Positions 43,888 to 53,528 are shown, numbered from the stretch's first letter. The stretch: DNA of 59,885 nt from Listeria rocourtiae FSL F6-920 (GCF_000525975.1 NZ_AODK01000019.1:29912-89796); one strand, 5' to 3'. Notes: generated by a model not told the origin, from the sequence alone. Numbers and translations: made by a program.

Positions 43888-46045
43888 ATGTATGTGGAAA
43901 AGGAAAAGGAAACGGAACAATTGGTTATTAAAAGGGATGGACGTAAGGTCGGTTTTGACCTGATTAAGATTAGAAATGCAGTGCAGGCATCAATGGTTAG
44001 TTGTGGCGTAGATGATACGGCTTATTTAGAATCTATTTTAGTTGATATTGTGAAGAGTTTACCAAATGATATGGCGGTGACAATTGATGAGATTCAGCAT
44101 GTGGTCGAAAATCAGCTGATGAAATCTACATACCCAGACGTGGCGCGAGCTTATATTGAGTATCGTCATGATCGGGATTCCCAGCGGGCGAGTATGACGG
44201 ATTTGACGGCGAGCGTGCAGAAGTTGCTGGATCGGGATAAAACAGTTGTAAACGAGAATGCGAATAAGGATGCAACGGTTTTTAATACGCAGCGAGACTT
44301 GACGGCTGGTGCGGTTGCGAAGAGTTATGCGCTGAAATATATGTTGCCTAAGCATGTGGCGAACGCTCATTTGAAGGGGGACATTCATTTTCATGATTTG
44401 GATTACAGCCCGTATCATGCGATGACAAATTGTTGTTTGATTAATATTGCAGGGATGCTCGCAAATGGTTTTAAGATTGGGAACGCGAATGTGGAAAGTC
44501 CGAAATCGATTCAGACGGCGACGGCTCAGATTGCGCAAATTATCGCGAATGTGGCAAGCTCGCAGTATGGTGGCTGTTCGGTGGATCGGATTGATGAAGT
44601 TTTGGCGATGTATGCAAAACGAAATTATGCGAAGCACATGAGCGAGGCGGAAAAATGGGTTTTGGCGGAGCGCAGAGAAGATTTTGCTCAGGAGCGAACA
44701 AAAAAAAGATATTTATGATGCGATGCAAAGTTTGGAGTATGAGATTAATACGCTGTATACGAGTAATGGTCAGACGCCGTTCGTGACGCTTGGTTTTGGA
44801 CTTGGGGAGGACTGGTTTGCGCGCGAGATCCAGGTAGCGATTTTGAAGGTTCGGCTTGGTGGGATTGGAAAGGATAAGCAGACGGCCATTTTTCCGAAGC
44901 TGGTCTTCTCGATAAAACGGGGGACAAATTTGGATATCACAGATTCAAACTATGATATTAAGCTGCTGGCACTTGAATGCTCGGCGAAAAGGATGTACCC
45001 AGATGTGCTGAATTATGATTCGCTTGTGCGTTTGGTGGGAGACTTCAAAGTACCGATGGGCTGTCGTTCGTTTCTACCGGCGTGGCAAGATATGAACGGA
45101 GAGTTTGTGAATGCCGGACGTAATAACTTGGGAGTCGTGACGCTAAATGTGCCGCGAATTGCGATTCAAAGTGGCGGTGATAAAAAGCGATTCTGGGAAA
45201 TTTTCACGGAGCGGATGCAAACAGTGAAGGATGCGCTACTTTTCAGACTGGAGCGAGTTCGTGAGGCGAAACCGGAGAATGCTCCTATTTTGTATAAGTA
45301 CGGTGCGTTTGGTAAGCGCCTTGATGATGGGCAGGACGTGACGCAGCTTTTTGACAAGGAACGATCGACAATTTCGATTGGCTATATTGGTTTATATGAG
45401 GCGGCTACGATGTTTTATGGCGGCAAGTGGGAGAGGAATCCGGAAGCGAAGGCATTTACGATTGAGGTTGTGAAGGAGTTAAAAGCCTATGCAGATGCTT
45501 GGAAAGCGGAGTACGGATATTGGTTTAGCGTGTATTCAACGCCGAGCGAGAGTTTGACGGATCGATTTAACCGCTTGGACCGAGAAAAATACGGAGATAT
45601 TAAAGACATTACGGACAAAGAATACTATCAAAACTCGTTCCATTATGACGTTCGCAAAAAGGTGACACCGTTTGAGAAAATCGATTTTGAGATGGAATAT
45701 CCCGAATATTGTTCGGGCGGTTTTATTCATTATTGTGAATATCCGAAGCTCGTGCATAATCTGAAGGCGTTGGAGGCCGTTTGGGATTACGCTTACGACC
45801 GGGTAGCTTATTTAGGGACGAATACACCAATTGATCGTTGCTATGAATGCAGTTTTGAAGGCGAGTTTGTACCCACCGCGGAAGGATTTAAGTGCCCAGA
45901 ATGCGGGAATACGAATCCAGAAACCGCTGATGTGGTGAAACGGACGTGCGGGTATCTTGGCAATCCAATGAAGCGCCCAATGGTACATGGCAGACATGAA
46001 GAAATCACGCAACGAGTGAAGCATTTGGAGTCTCTCGATGAATAA
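43888..46045 (+). CDS. nrdD: Anaerobic ribonucleoside-triphosphate reductase, large subunit (frameshifted)
   Basis: This oxygen-sensitive class III enzyme makes dNTPs during anaerobic growth. It is 718 aa after removing one A from A8 (44700-44707), which joins QERTKK to DIYDAMQSLEYE. An N-terminal ATP cone (about 8-97) controls activity. Zinc cysteines occur as CYEC and CPEC (about 650-670). The glycyl radical site is RTCGYLG (Gly at about 688). ATG 43888 is used because GAAAGGAAG lies upstream. Earlier in-frame sequence overlaps the NrdR boxes. The break in a core metabolic gene argues for sequencing error. Confidence 0.92.
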
Positions 46046-46583
46046 TCCAAAACCACAAGAATGGCGTTCAGAGGACTTATCTGCCAATTACATTGCTGAC
46101 TATAAGCCATTTAATTTTGTAGATGGGGAGGGCGTGCGTTGTAGTTTATATGTATCGGGATGTCCTTTTCATTGTAAAGGTTGCTACAATAAGGCGGCAC
46201 AGTCGTTTCGTTATGGTACGCCATATTCGGAAGCCTTAGAAGATCGGATTATCGCAGATTTGTGGCATGAGAGTGTGCAAGGATTGACGTTACTTGGTGG
46301 GGAACCATTTTTGAATACAGGAGTCTGTTTGCCACTCGTGAAGCGAATTAGGAGATTGTTTGGCGCTACGAAAGATATTTGGTCGTGGACGGGTTATACG
46401 TGGGAAGAATTGATGCAGGAGACGCCTGATAAATTGGAGTTGCTTTCTTATGTAGATGTGCTTGTCGATGGGCGATTTGAGCAAGGCTTATTTGATTCGA
46501 ACTTGGCTTTTCGAGGCTCGAGTAATCAGCGGATTATTGATGTGAAGGCTTCCTTACAAACGATGCAAGTAATACTCATATAA
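46038..46583 (+). CDS. nrdG: Anaerobic ribonucleotide reductase activating protein
   Basis: This 181-aa radical SAM enzyme installs the glycyl radical on NrdD. The iron-sulfur motif is CPFHCKGC, and LLGGEPFLN matches the SAM-binding loop. It overlaps the end of nrdD by 8 bp, so the two are translationally coupled and share the NrdR-regulated promoter. It is slightly longer at the N-terminus than Escherichia coli NrdG (about 154 aa), as is common in Firmicutes. Confidence 0.93.
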   Translation: MNNPKPQEWRSEDLSANYIADYKPFNFVDGEGVRCSLYVSGCPFHCKGCYNKAAQSFRYGTPYSEALEDRIIADLWHESVQGLTLLGGEPFLNTGVCLPLVKRIRRLFGATKDIWSWTGYTWEELMQETPDKLELLSYVDVLVDGRFEQGLFDSNLAFRGSSNQRIIDVKASLQTMQVILI

Positions 46584-46589
46584 ATGCAT

Positions 46590-46641
46590 AAACCCCGATT
46601 ATAGGCCCTTGTCAATGTGATGGGCGTTATAGTCGGGGTTT
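46590..46641 (+). terminator. nrdDG terminator, shared with the small minus-strand ORF
   Basis: The long arms AAACCCCGATTATAGGCCC (46590-46608) and the near-complement at 46622-46641 form a strong stem. It lies between nrdG and the convergent small ORF ending at 46655, so it may act in both directions. Confidence 0.75.
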
Positions 46642-46654
46642 CTGTCGCGTTTGA

Positions 46655-46744
46655 TTAGCTCTCACGATTAACTTCCTTTGCCATTTTTGCTGGGTCTACA
46701 AGTGTCTCGCCGAGTGCAGTGATGATTTGCCATACTTTTTTCAT
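46655..46744 (-). CDS. 29-aa small protein with strong ribosome binding site
   Basis: This short ORF (start MKKVWQIITALGETL, end AKEVNRES) is preceded by GAAAGGAGC at good spacing and by TATAAT at 46776-46781 on the minus strand. It is convergent with nrdG and divergent from the anchored phosphatase. The N-terminal half (VWQIITALGETLV) is amphipathic. I do not recognise a family. The combination of start signals makes a translated small protein more likely than chance, but comparative evidence is missing. Confidence 0.5.
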   Translation of the reverse strand: MKKVWQIITALGETLVDPAKMAKEVNRES

Positions 46745-46971
46745 AATGAACAGCTCCTTTCTTGTTCTTACTACCATTATAGCCTGTGAACGTTGGAGTT
46801 TCCTGCCTTTTAAATAACAATTTGCTAAGATTATCTTACAGTTTTATCATAAATATTGTAAGGTGGGAAAATTTACATTCAAAAAACATGAATGATACAT
46901 AATCTCAAACTTTGCTTAACATCGCTACGCTAAACTGGTGTAGTAAGTGAAATTGAGGGGGATTGAGAAAA
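46745..46971. promoter_or_regulatory. Divergent gap before the anchored phosphatase
   Basis: The gap contains the likely -10 of the small minus-strand ORF (46776-46781). An inverted repeat CTTACA (46835-46840) with 16-base spacing to TGTAAG (46857-46862) could be an operator for the phosphatase gene. No convincing -35/-10 pair was found on the plus strand. Confidence 0.35.
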
Positions 46972-49386
46972 GTGAAAAAATGGAAATCAGGCTTTGTTTA
47001 CTTGTTCGTGGCGCTTATGTTAATTCAAGTCGGAGTAGGTTACGTACCAATTCAACATGTAGTGAAGGCGGAAAATGTTGAGGGAGATACACTTATCGCG
47101 AAGGAATCGAGTTGGAAATATTGGGATCAAGGTACATATCCAGGTGACACATGGCGTGACGGGGCGTTCGATGATGCATCTTGGAAATCCGGTAAAGGGG
47201 CGCTAGGTTATAATCCAAAAAACCTGGATATTAAAATAAATACGACCATTTCGTACGGTGCAGATGAGGACAAGAAATATCCAGTTTCTTTTTTTAGAAA
47301 GAATTTTGAGGTGAAGGGTGCAGATAAGTACTTGCGTGCAAATTTAGCGCTGAAAGCTGATGATAGTGCGGTCATTTATGTGAACGGAAAAGAAGTGAAT
47401 CGGGTACGGCTTGCGGATGGTGTGATTAATTTTGGCGATTATTCGGGTCAGCAGAGTTCTGATGCTGTAGAGTATGAGGGGATTAAGCTTGGCGCGATTC
47501 CGTTGCAGGAAGGGACAAACACGATAGCCATTGCGGTTTTTCAGCAAAAGGGATCGAGTTCGGATGTAACGTTTGATGCTGAGTTGACGGGATTTGTAAC
47601 GCCGGAAGAGACTGTGGTGGATGAAGATTACGCGCCAAGCAAGATTGCAGTGACGTTCTTCGGTAATACCCAAACGCAAAAAGGTTTTACATGGCATACG
47701 AAATTGGATGCGAAATCTGATTTACAGTATGTGAAGACGGTCGGCTCGGCGGTTCCGAGTTTTGCTGGGGCGCAGCTAGTCACTGGGAAAAGCGAAGCGA
47801 ATGACGTTGCAATTGGTGGGTTCTCGCATCAAGTCACCGCAAAATACTTGGATCCAGGGACGACGTATTGGTACCGCGTTGGTGATGAAGCACGAGATAA
47901 ATGGAGTGAGCCAGCTCAGTTTACGACACAGAAACGTGATACGAAAGCTTTTGATTTTTTATACGTGACAGATTCTCAAGGGAGTAGCGAGGAGGAATAC
48001 AGCTGGACGGATGCGACGTTGAATAAAGGTTTTGCGATGTACCCGAATGCGGAATTCATTTTGCAAACGGGAGATTTGGTCAATACGTCATCGAGTCCAG
48101 CTGAATGGGGTTGGCTATTTGGAACATCGCAAAATTTACTCAGTAATACGACAATAGCAGCTGCTACGGGAAATCATGATGCGTTCAATAACTCGTTTCG
48201 TCAACATTTTTACTACGATCATCCGGTGAATGCGAATAATTTGAATAAAGGCGTATACTATTCATTTGACTATGGTCCGGCGCATTTCATAATGTTAAAC
48301 ACGAACGATCAGGATTCACGAGCGCTTGACCCGGTACAACTTGCTTGGCTGAAAGAAGATGCTAAGCAAGCGCGTGCTGACGGTGCCAAATGGCTTGTTG
48401 TAGCTTTTCATAAAGGGATATATACTGTGGCGAGCCATATGACAGATACGGAAATTGTGACACTACGTGATCAATTAGCACCAGTCTTTGATGAGCTTGG
48501 CATTGACATTGTATTGCAAGGGCATGACCATAGTTATTTCCGTTCCCAACAAATGAAAGGTAAATCGCCAATCGCCCCAGATGCAATTAGTCGGGTGGAG
48601 GAAGACAAGGTTTTACGCGACGTCGATCCGGGTGGGCAAAGTTATCATGTTATCAATACGAGCGGTTACAAGTTTTATCAGCCACAATCGGAAAGTAAGA
48701 TGAGTGCTGCCGGTGTCTATCCGGTGAAGTACGCTCAACCAATGTTACAAATGTTTGCTGGGATTAGCTTTACAGAGGATCGGTTCACGTACAAAGCTTA
48801 CACATACGATGCGAAAACGGCAAATGCTGTGCGTGCTACAGCGGAAGCGAGCCTTTTTGACACATACGGCATTTTGAAGACGGACAGAGCAAAGGCAGTT
48901 GCCGCAGAAATCGATGCGTTACCAACGAAAGTCGCACTAGCAGATAAGGCCACAGTTTTAGCTGTAAAGGCTGCTTATGATAATCTCGATACCACACTGC
49001 AGAAATACGTCCTGAATTATAACTCTTTGACTTCAAAACTGGCCGATTTGAATGCTTTAGAAGCGGAGCAACCAGAGCTAGAGCCGGGAGTAACAGATCC
49101 AAACTTAGAAGTACCGACAACAGAAAAACCAGTGATTCCAAAGTCGCCTGAAACACAAGAAATTCCGATATCATCAAATACAACAAGTAAGTCAGTACAA
49201 CCAGTAATGCAAGAAGTATTGCCAAATAAAGATAGCGTAGAAGCTAAAAGCTATGCGGTCACAGGTACTGATGGGATTAACTTACCATCTACCGGAGATG
49301 CAGATAGGATGTGGGCATTTGTACTCCTTGGTGGGAGCTTCTTAGTTTTAGGTTCAACAATTTGGTGGCGACGTAAATTAAAATAA
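46972..49386 (+). CDS. Sortase-anchored purple-acid-phosphatase-like metallophosphoesterase
   Basis: This 804-aa surface phosphoesterase has a signal peptide (about 1-32), an N-terminal galactose-binding-like jelly roll (about 40-195, starting SSWKYWDQGTYPGD), a purple-acid-phosphatase fibronectin-like domain (about 210-310) and a metallophosphoesterase core. Metal ligands appear in YVTDSQG, LQTGDLVN, ATGNHDAF, VAFHKGIY and VLQGHDHSYFR. A helical segment (about 640-695) and a linker lead to LPSTG, a hydrophobic helix and RRKLK, so sortase A should fix it to the peptidoglycan. GTG 46972 is used because GAGGGGG lies 10 bp upstream. TTG 46963 is too close to it. It may release phosphate from extracellular nucleotides or phospho-sugars. 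Confidence 0.85.
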   Translation: MKKWKSGFVYLFVALMLIQVGVGYVPIQHVVKAENVEGDTLIAKESSWKYWDQGTYPGDTWRDGAFDDASWKSGKGALGYNPKNLDIKINTTISYGADEDKKYPVSFFRKNFEVKGADKYLRANLALKADDSAVIYVNGKEVNRVRLADGVINFGDYSGQQSSDAVEYEGIKLGAIPLQEGTNTIAIAVFQQKGSSSDVTFDAELTGFVTPEETVVDEDYAPSKIAVTFFGNTQTQKGFTWHTKLDAKSDLQYVKTVGSAVPSFAGAQLVTGKSEANDVAIGGFSHQVTAKYLDPGTTYWYRVGDEARDKWSEPAQFTTQKRDTKAFDFLYVTDSQGSSEEEYSWTDATLNKGFAMYPNAEFILQTGDLVNTSSSPAEWGWLFGTSQNLLSNTTIAAATGNHDAFNNSFRQHFYYDHPVNANNLNKGVYYSFDYGPAHFIMLNTNDQDSRALDPVQLAWLKEDAKQARADGAKWLVVAFHKGIYTVASHMTDTEIVTLRDQLAPVFDELGIDIVLQGHDHSYFRSQQMKGKSPIAPDAISRVEEDKVLRDVDPGGQSYHVINTSGYKFYQPQSESKMSAAGVYPVKYAQPMLQMFAGISFTEDRFTYKAYTYDAKTANAVRATAEASLFDTYGILKTDRAKAVAAEIDALPTKVALADKATVLAVKAAYDNLDTTLQKYVLNYNSLTSKLADLNALEAEQPELEPGVTDPNLEVPTTEKPVIPKSPETQEIPISSNTTSKSVQPVMQEVLPNKDSVEAKSYAVTGTDGINLPSTGDADRMWAFVLLGGSFLVLGSTIWWRRKLK

Positions 49387-49395
49387 GAAAAATGA

Positions 49396-49433
49396 GAGTT
49401 AGTGCTAGTTATGAAGCGCTAGCTCTTTTTTTT
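49396..49433 (+). terminator. Terminator of the phosphatase gene
   Basis: GAGTTAGTGCT (49396-49406) pairs with AGCGCTAGCTC (49415-49425) with two G-U pairs, followed by eight T. Confidence 0.8.
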
Positions 49434-49567
49434 ATGATTGTAATCAGTCGATAAGTTTAAAACGAGGTTTATGGCAGAATATAAGGGGAAAATCTAGAAT
49501 ATATATCAAATTGCCTATATTTCATTATTGTAAATTTCAGCAAATTAGAAAAAGGGAGGAAGCAACA

Positions 49568-50686
49568 ATGGTTAATAGTAAGCGATTAGTTGATACATTC
49601 ATCGAGCTTGTTAAAATTGATTCAGAAACGAAGCAGGAAGGGAATTTTCAAGCGTTTCTAAAAGCACGATTTCAGTCATTAAATCTCAAGGTGACGGAAG
49701 ATGACACCATGACAAAAACGGGTTTTGGTGCTAACAATTTACTATGCCAATTGCCCGCAACGACCGAAGCTGACGCGATTTTCTTTTCTTGCCATGTAGA
49801 TACGGTTAAACCAGGTATGGGAATTAAGCCAGAGATTAAAGACGACATCATTTATTCAGATGGCACGACGATACTAGCAGCTGATGATAAGGCAGGAATC
49901 GCAATTATGTTGGAAACAATCCAGTTAATCAAGGAAAATAACACCCCGCATGGCAAGTTGGAATTTGTGCTTTCAGTAGGGGAGGAGAGCGGATTAATTG
50001 GCATTAAAGCTTTCGATATGAGCATGCTTACTGCGAACTACGGATTTGTTTTAGACACAGGTGGTCCAGTTGGAAGCATTACAGTGGGTAGCCCAACGCA
50101 CGCTGGTCTTGAAATTGAAATTCATGGAATAGCAGCACACTCTGGAATTGAGCCTGAAAAGGGGATTTCGGCCTTGGAAATCGCGTCCAAAGCAATTTCT
50201 GCTATGAAACTAGGGCGTATTGATTCAGAAACGACCGCAAATATTGGTATAATTGAAGGAGGGACTGCAACGAACATTGTTATGGAGCACGTGCGGATGG
50301 TTGCAGAAGTCAGGTCAATCAACAGCGATTCCTGTGAGGCGCAAATACAACACATGAAAGACTTGTTCGAAAAAACGACAGCAGAAATGGGTGGCGCGAT
50401 TACAATAAAAGTAGAGATGAAGTACGGCGGTTACCACTTCAATACCGAAACGAATGTCGTTCAAATTGCGACTAGAGCGATGGCAGAATTGGGCATGAGA
50501 GCAAACTGTGAAATAAGTGGTGGAGGTAGTGACGCCAATATTTTTAACGAACAAGGGAAAGAAACAACCAACTTATCGATTGGCTATGAAAAAATCCACA
50601 CCGTTCATGAATATATTCCCATTCGTGAACTAGAAAAAGCGACGGCATTAGTATATGAAATTGTAAAACGCGTGGCATCTAAATAG
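49568..50686 (+). CDS. M20 family peptidase (PepT-like)
   Basis: This 372-aa zinc peptidase of the PepT/YqjE-like branch probably removes residues from short peptides in the cytoplasm. The metal-site histidine is in FFSCHVDTVKP, the bridging aspartate in ILAADDKAGI and the catalytic glutamates in SVGEESGLIG. The dimerisation domain occupies about 175-285. ATG 49568 is used because GGGAGGAAG lies upstream. The in-frame extension to 49511 lacks a ribosome binding site. It stands alone before the YitT-type gene. Confidence 0.87.
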   Translation: MVNSKRLVDTFIELVKIDSETKQEGNFQAFLKARFQSLNLKVTEDDTMTKTGFGANNLLCQLPATTEADAIFFSCHVDTVKPGMGIKPEIKDDIIYSDGTTILAADDKAGIAIMLETIQLIKENNTPHGKLEFVLSVGEESGLIGIKAFDMSMLTANYGFVLDTGGPVGSITVGSPTHAGLEIEIHGIAAHSGIEPEKGISALEIASKAISAMKLGRIDSETTANIGIIEGGTATNIVMEHVRMVAEVRSINSDSCEAQIQHMKDLFEKTTAEMGGAITIKVEMKYGGYHFNTETNVVQIATRAMAELGMRANCEISGGGSDANIFNEQGKETTNLSIGYEKIHTVHEYIPIRELEKATALVYEIVKRVASK

Positions 50687-50778
50687 AAAGCCATGCTTCA
50701 ATGCCTGACGTCGCGATGCAAAATGAAACCTCCATAGACTAAAAACAAGATAAGACTAATCAGATTGAAGGTGTTTAA

Positions 50779-51618
50779 ATGAAACATTTAGTGAAACAAT
50801 TTTTACTCGTAGCAGTTTCCATTGCGCTTATCGGTGCTAGTATTAATCTCTTTTTAGCGCCACACCATATTGCTGCAGGCGGTGTGACCGGCATTGGGAT
50901 TTTAGCTGAACAAGCGCTTGGAATACCGATAGCGATGACGGTGCTCGTTCTAAACGTCATCATGCTTATTTTAGCTTTTATATTCCTAGGTCGTGCCGTC
51001 TTTGTCCGTTCATTCCTAGGAAGCTTATTACTCCCACTCTCATTAGCTGTTATTCCAGAGACCATGCTAGCGCAAGATCGTCTGTTATCTGTTATTTTTG
51101 GTAGTATGATCTTCGCAATCGGTGTTGCGATTCTTTACAGAATTGAGGCTTCTAGTGGTGGGACAACAATTCCACCGCTTATTCTCAAAAAATATTTTAA
51201 CTTAAACACATCGCTAGGCCTCTTTTTAGTTGATACCATTATTGTTATTTTCAATATTGTCATCTTTGGCGTCGAAGAGTTTCTATTTGCGATACTCTCA
51301 CTTATCTTAGTTGCCATTATTATGAATTATTTAGAGACAGGTCTCAAAAAACGCAAAGCCGTGATGATTATGAGCGATCAAAAAATAGAAGAAATCAAAG
51401 CGGGCTTGCTGGATGAGATGGGACGCGGTGTCACCGTTTTTAACGTATCAGGTGGATATACAGGTAGCGAAAAAACAATGTTGATGGTCGTTCTGGAAAC
51501 ACGTGAATACCAAACAATCCTCAAAGTCATCAATTCGCTAGATAAAAAGGCTTTCGTGATTGCCTATACAGTATCAGAAGTGCACGGACTTGGCTTCAGT
51601 TATCATACAATTGAATAA
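50779..51618 (+). CDS. YitT family membrane protein
   Basis: This 279-aa protein of the DUF161/DUF2179 family has five to six transmembrane helices (about 5-195, with LFLAPHHIAAGGVTGIGILA near the start) and a soluble C-terminal DUF2179 domain (from about 210, GVTVFNVSGGYTGSEKTML). Such proteins are common and mostly uncharacterised in Bacillales; some may be transporters. TTGAAGG lies upstream of the ATG. A 92-bp gap separates it from the peptidase. Confidence 0.88.
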   Translation: MKHLVKQFLLVAVSIALIGASINLFLAPHHIAAGGVTGIGILAEQALGIPIAMTVLVLNVIMLILAFIFLGRAVFVRSFLGSLLLPLSLAVIPETMLAQDRLLSVIFGSMIFAIGVAILYRIEASSGGTTIPPLILKKYFNLNTSLGLFLVDTIIVIFNIVIFGVEEFLFAILSLILVAIIMNYLETGLKKRKAVMIMSDQKIEEIKAGLLDEMGRGVTVFNVSGGYTGSEKTMLMVVLETREYQTILKVINSLDKKAFVIAYTVSEVHGLGFSYHTIE

Positions 51619-51656
51619 AAATAAAATATACAACGAAAGACGGGGGGGGATTAGTC

Positions 51657-52820
51657 ATGAATCCAGTCACAGCATTTACGATTATTATGCTTATTTGGGC
51701 TATAAGTGATTTTGTCTCTAAGAAAACAAAGTCGCTTATCTCATCATTACTCGTAGCTTCTATTATTTTCTTGGTGGGATTTAAAACAAATATATTCCCA
51801 GAGGACTTGCTTACAAGCTCATCATTGCTAGCATTGGGCCAAACTGTTGTTGGCTTTATCATCGTTCACATCGGAACTATGATTAGCTTAGACGAACTCA
51901 AAAAACAATGGAAAACTGTTTTGATTGGCGTAGCTGCAGTGCTAGGCATCACCGCCTTCCTATTCCTTATCGGCTCTCTTTTCCTAGACGAAAATTTTGT
52001 CATTGCAGCAATCGGCGCGATTAGCGGTGGGACTATCTCCGTTATCATCGTCCAAGAATCCGCCCTGGCCTCTGGTTTAGTGCTCGTAGCCGTGTTTCCA
52101 GTCTTGATTGCGGCATTCCAAGGGCTTATCGGTTTCCCGCTGACATCTTTGATTCTACGTAAAGAAGCGAATCGTCTCAAAGGGGAGTACCGTGCAGGGC
52201 ACCTCAAAGTCGAAAAAGCAGAAGTGCATCACGATGAAGCCAAAACAATGCTACCAAAGGCTCTGCAAACAACAGCAGGCACCCTATTTATTGTTGGCGT
52301 TGTCGTGATGTTGTCCATATACATTGATACAATCACAAATGGCGTGTTAAATACATTTGTCGTAGCCTTATTATTCGGTATCGCACTACGCGCATTCGGC
52401 ATCATCAAACCGAATATTCTAAGTGGCATCGATGCGTACGGTTTAATGATGCTAGCCATTCTCATCATTATTTTTGGCCCACTAGCAACATCCTCCGTCG
52501 ATGACCTGGTAGCCCTAATCGGTCCACTCTGCATTGCATTTGCCGTTGGAGTTAGCGGCAGTGTTGTATTGTCCGCAACCATGGGTAAAATCCTCGGTTA
52601 CAGTATTTCTATGTCGATAGCAATCGGCCTCACAACGCTGTACGGTTTTCCAGGAACAATGATTCTAAGTCAAGAAGCTGCGAGAAGTGTTGGTGAAAAC
52701 GAGCAAGAAATCGCGGCAATCGAAGGTCAAATTCTACCGAAAATGATTATCGCCGGTTTTTCCGCAGTGACCATAACTTCTGTCGTACTAACAAGTATTT
52801 TAGCCGAATTTATTCATTAA
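51657..52820 (+). CDS. Polytopic membrane protein, unassigned (transporter-like)
   Basis: This 387-aa protein has about ten to eleven hydrophobic segments and one charged cytoplasmic loop (about 175-205, KEANRLKGEYRAGHLKVEKA). The glycine-rich segment IGAISGGTISVIIVQESALA recalls the discontinuous helices of sodium symporters and related anion transporters, but I cannot place the family. A ribosome binding site with seven G lies upstream. It follows the YitT gene by 39 bp and may be cotranscribed. Substrate is unknown. Confidence 0.65.
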   Translation: MNPVTAFTIIMLIWAISDFVSKKTKSLISSLLVASIIFLVGFKTNIFPEDLLTSSSLLALGQTVVGFIIVHIGTMISLDELKKQWKTVLIGVAAVLGITAFLFLIGSLFLDENFVIAAIGAISGGTISVIIVQESALASGLVLVAVFPVLIAAFQGLIGFPLTSLILRKEANRLKGEYRAGHLKVEKAEVHHDEAKTMLPKALQTTAGTLFIVGVVVMLSIYIDTITNGVLNTFVVALLFGIALRAFGIIKPNILSGIDAYGLMMLAILIIIFGPLATSSVDDLVALIGPLCIAFAVGVSGSVVLSATMGKILGYSISMSIAIGLTTLYGFPGTMILSQEAARSVGENEQEIAAIEGQILPKMIIAGFSAVTITSVVLTSILAEFIH

Positions 52821-52885
52821 TAAGGAAAAAAAGGGGAGGACAGTGATGGACTTCTCTGTTTTTTTTCAAAAAACCCGAAAATCGC

Positions 52886-52914
52886 TTGACGCAGGGGCTG
52901 AAACATGTTTTAAT
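52886..52914 (+). promoter_or_regulatory. Promoter of the tRNA-Asp gene
   Basis: TTGACG (52886-52891) and TTTAAT (52909-52914) are 17 bp apart. Transcription would start about 25 nt before the tRNA. Confidence 0.65.
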
Positions 52915-52945
52915 AAGGGAGTGCCAAAAATGGTGCAACAAAAAA

Positions 52946-53018
52946 GGTTCCGTGGTGTAGGGGTTAACATGCCTGCCTGTCACGCAGGAGATCGCGGGTT
53001 CAAATCCCGTCGGGACCG
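52946..53018 (+). tRNA. tRNA-Asp (GTC anticodon)
   Basis: A 73-base gene, folded by eye. Acceptor GGTTCCG pairs with CGGGACC, with one G-U. The anticodon stem CCTGC/GCAGG encloses the loop CTGTCAC, so the anticodon is GTC. The T arm is CGGGTTCAAATCCCG. CCA is not encoded. It is a single tRNA, not part of a cluster, with its own promoter and terminator. Confidence 0.95.
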
Positions 53019-53027
53019 TCAAATAAG

Positions 53028-53077
53028 AATCGCGTTTTGTTTAGGATTTCATATCCCAGACAAAACGCGATTTTTTT
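53028..53077 (+). terminator. Terminator of tRNA-Asp
   Basis: The arms AATCGCGTTTTGT (53028-53040) and ACAAAACGCGATT (53060-53072) are followed by a T run. It lies convergent to the ybjQ-type gene and may serve both. Confidence 0.88.
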
Positions 53078-53092
53078 ATTATAGATTTAGTT

Positions 53093-53413
53093 TTAAGCAA
53101 CGACAACTGCAGTCCCAGAAGCCGTCACCATTAGCATCCCATTATCCGCACCGAGTACCTCATAATCGATGTCCACACCAACTACTGCATTCGCGCCTAG
53201 TTTCGCTGCACGCTCCTCCATCTCACGAATTGCTTCTTCGCGAGCTGCGACCAACTCCTGCTCATAGCCTTCAGAGCGTCCACCAAAGAAGTTACGCAAC
53301 CCTGCGCCAATATCCTTCATGAAATTAACCCCAGTAATTACTTCTCCAAAAACAATCTGTTTATACTCTACAATTTGTTTACCATCAACACTTGGAGTTG
53401 TTGTTGAAATCAT
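53093..53413 (-). CDS. YbjQ family protein (UPF0145)
   Basis: This 106-aa protein of the YbjQ/DUF74 family is full length. The family core is [20 protein letters not shown] followed by [20 protein letters not shown] and VGVDIDYE. Members form small beta-rich oligomers sometimes described as heavy-metal binding, with uncertain function. AGGAGGTAATAG precedes the ATG. In Listeria monocytogenes a gene of this family lies beside ldh, from memory, which supports a conserved neighbourhood. Confidence 0.88.
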   Translation of the reverse strand: MISTTTPSVDGKQIVEYKQIVFGEVITGVNFMKDIGAGLRNFFGGRSEGYEQELVAAREEAIREMEERAAKLGANAVVGVDIDYEVLGADNGMLMVTASGTAVVVA

Positions 53414-53478
53414 TCTCTATTACCTCCTGATTATTATGATGTTATGACATTAAAATATCATATTATGCCGAAAAACAC

Positions 53479-53518
53479 AAAAATGACGGGAATCCTGATT
53501 TAGATGCCCATCATTTTT
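53479..53518. terminator. Terminator between ldh and ybjQ-type gene
   Basis: AAAAATGACGGG (53479-53490) pairs with CCCATCATTTTT (53507-53518), with one mismatch. On the minus strand the T tract follows the stem, so it ends ldh. Confidence 0.8.
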
Positions 53519-53528
53519 GCTTCACATA

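Noticed and set aside
44059-44637. A 192-codon minus-strand ORF inside nrdD
   Set aside because: It is a shadow of the nrdD coding frame, with histidine/arginine-rich low-quality sequence and no start signals.
52843-53322. A 159-codon ORF across the tRNA-Asp gene
   Set aside because: It overlaps a tRNA, its terminator and the ybjQ-type gene on the other strand, and the protein has no family character.
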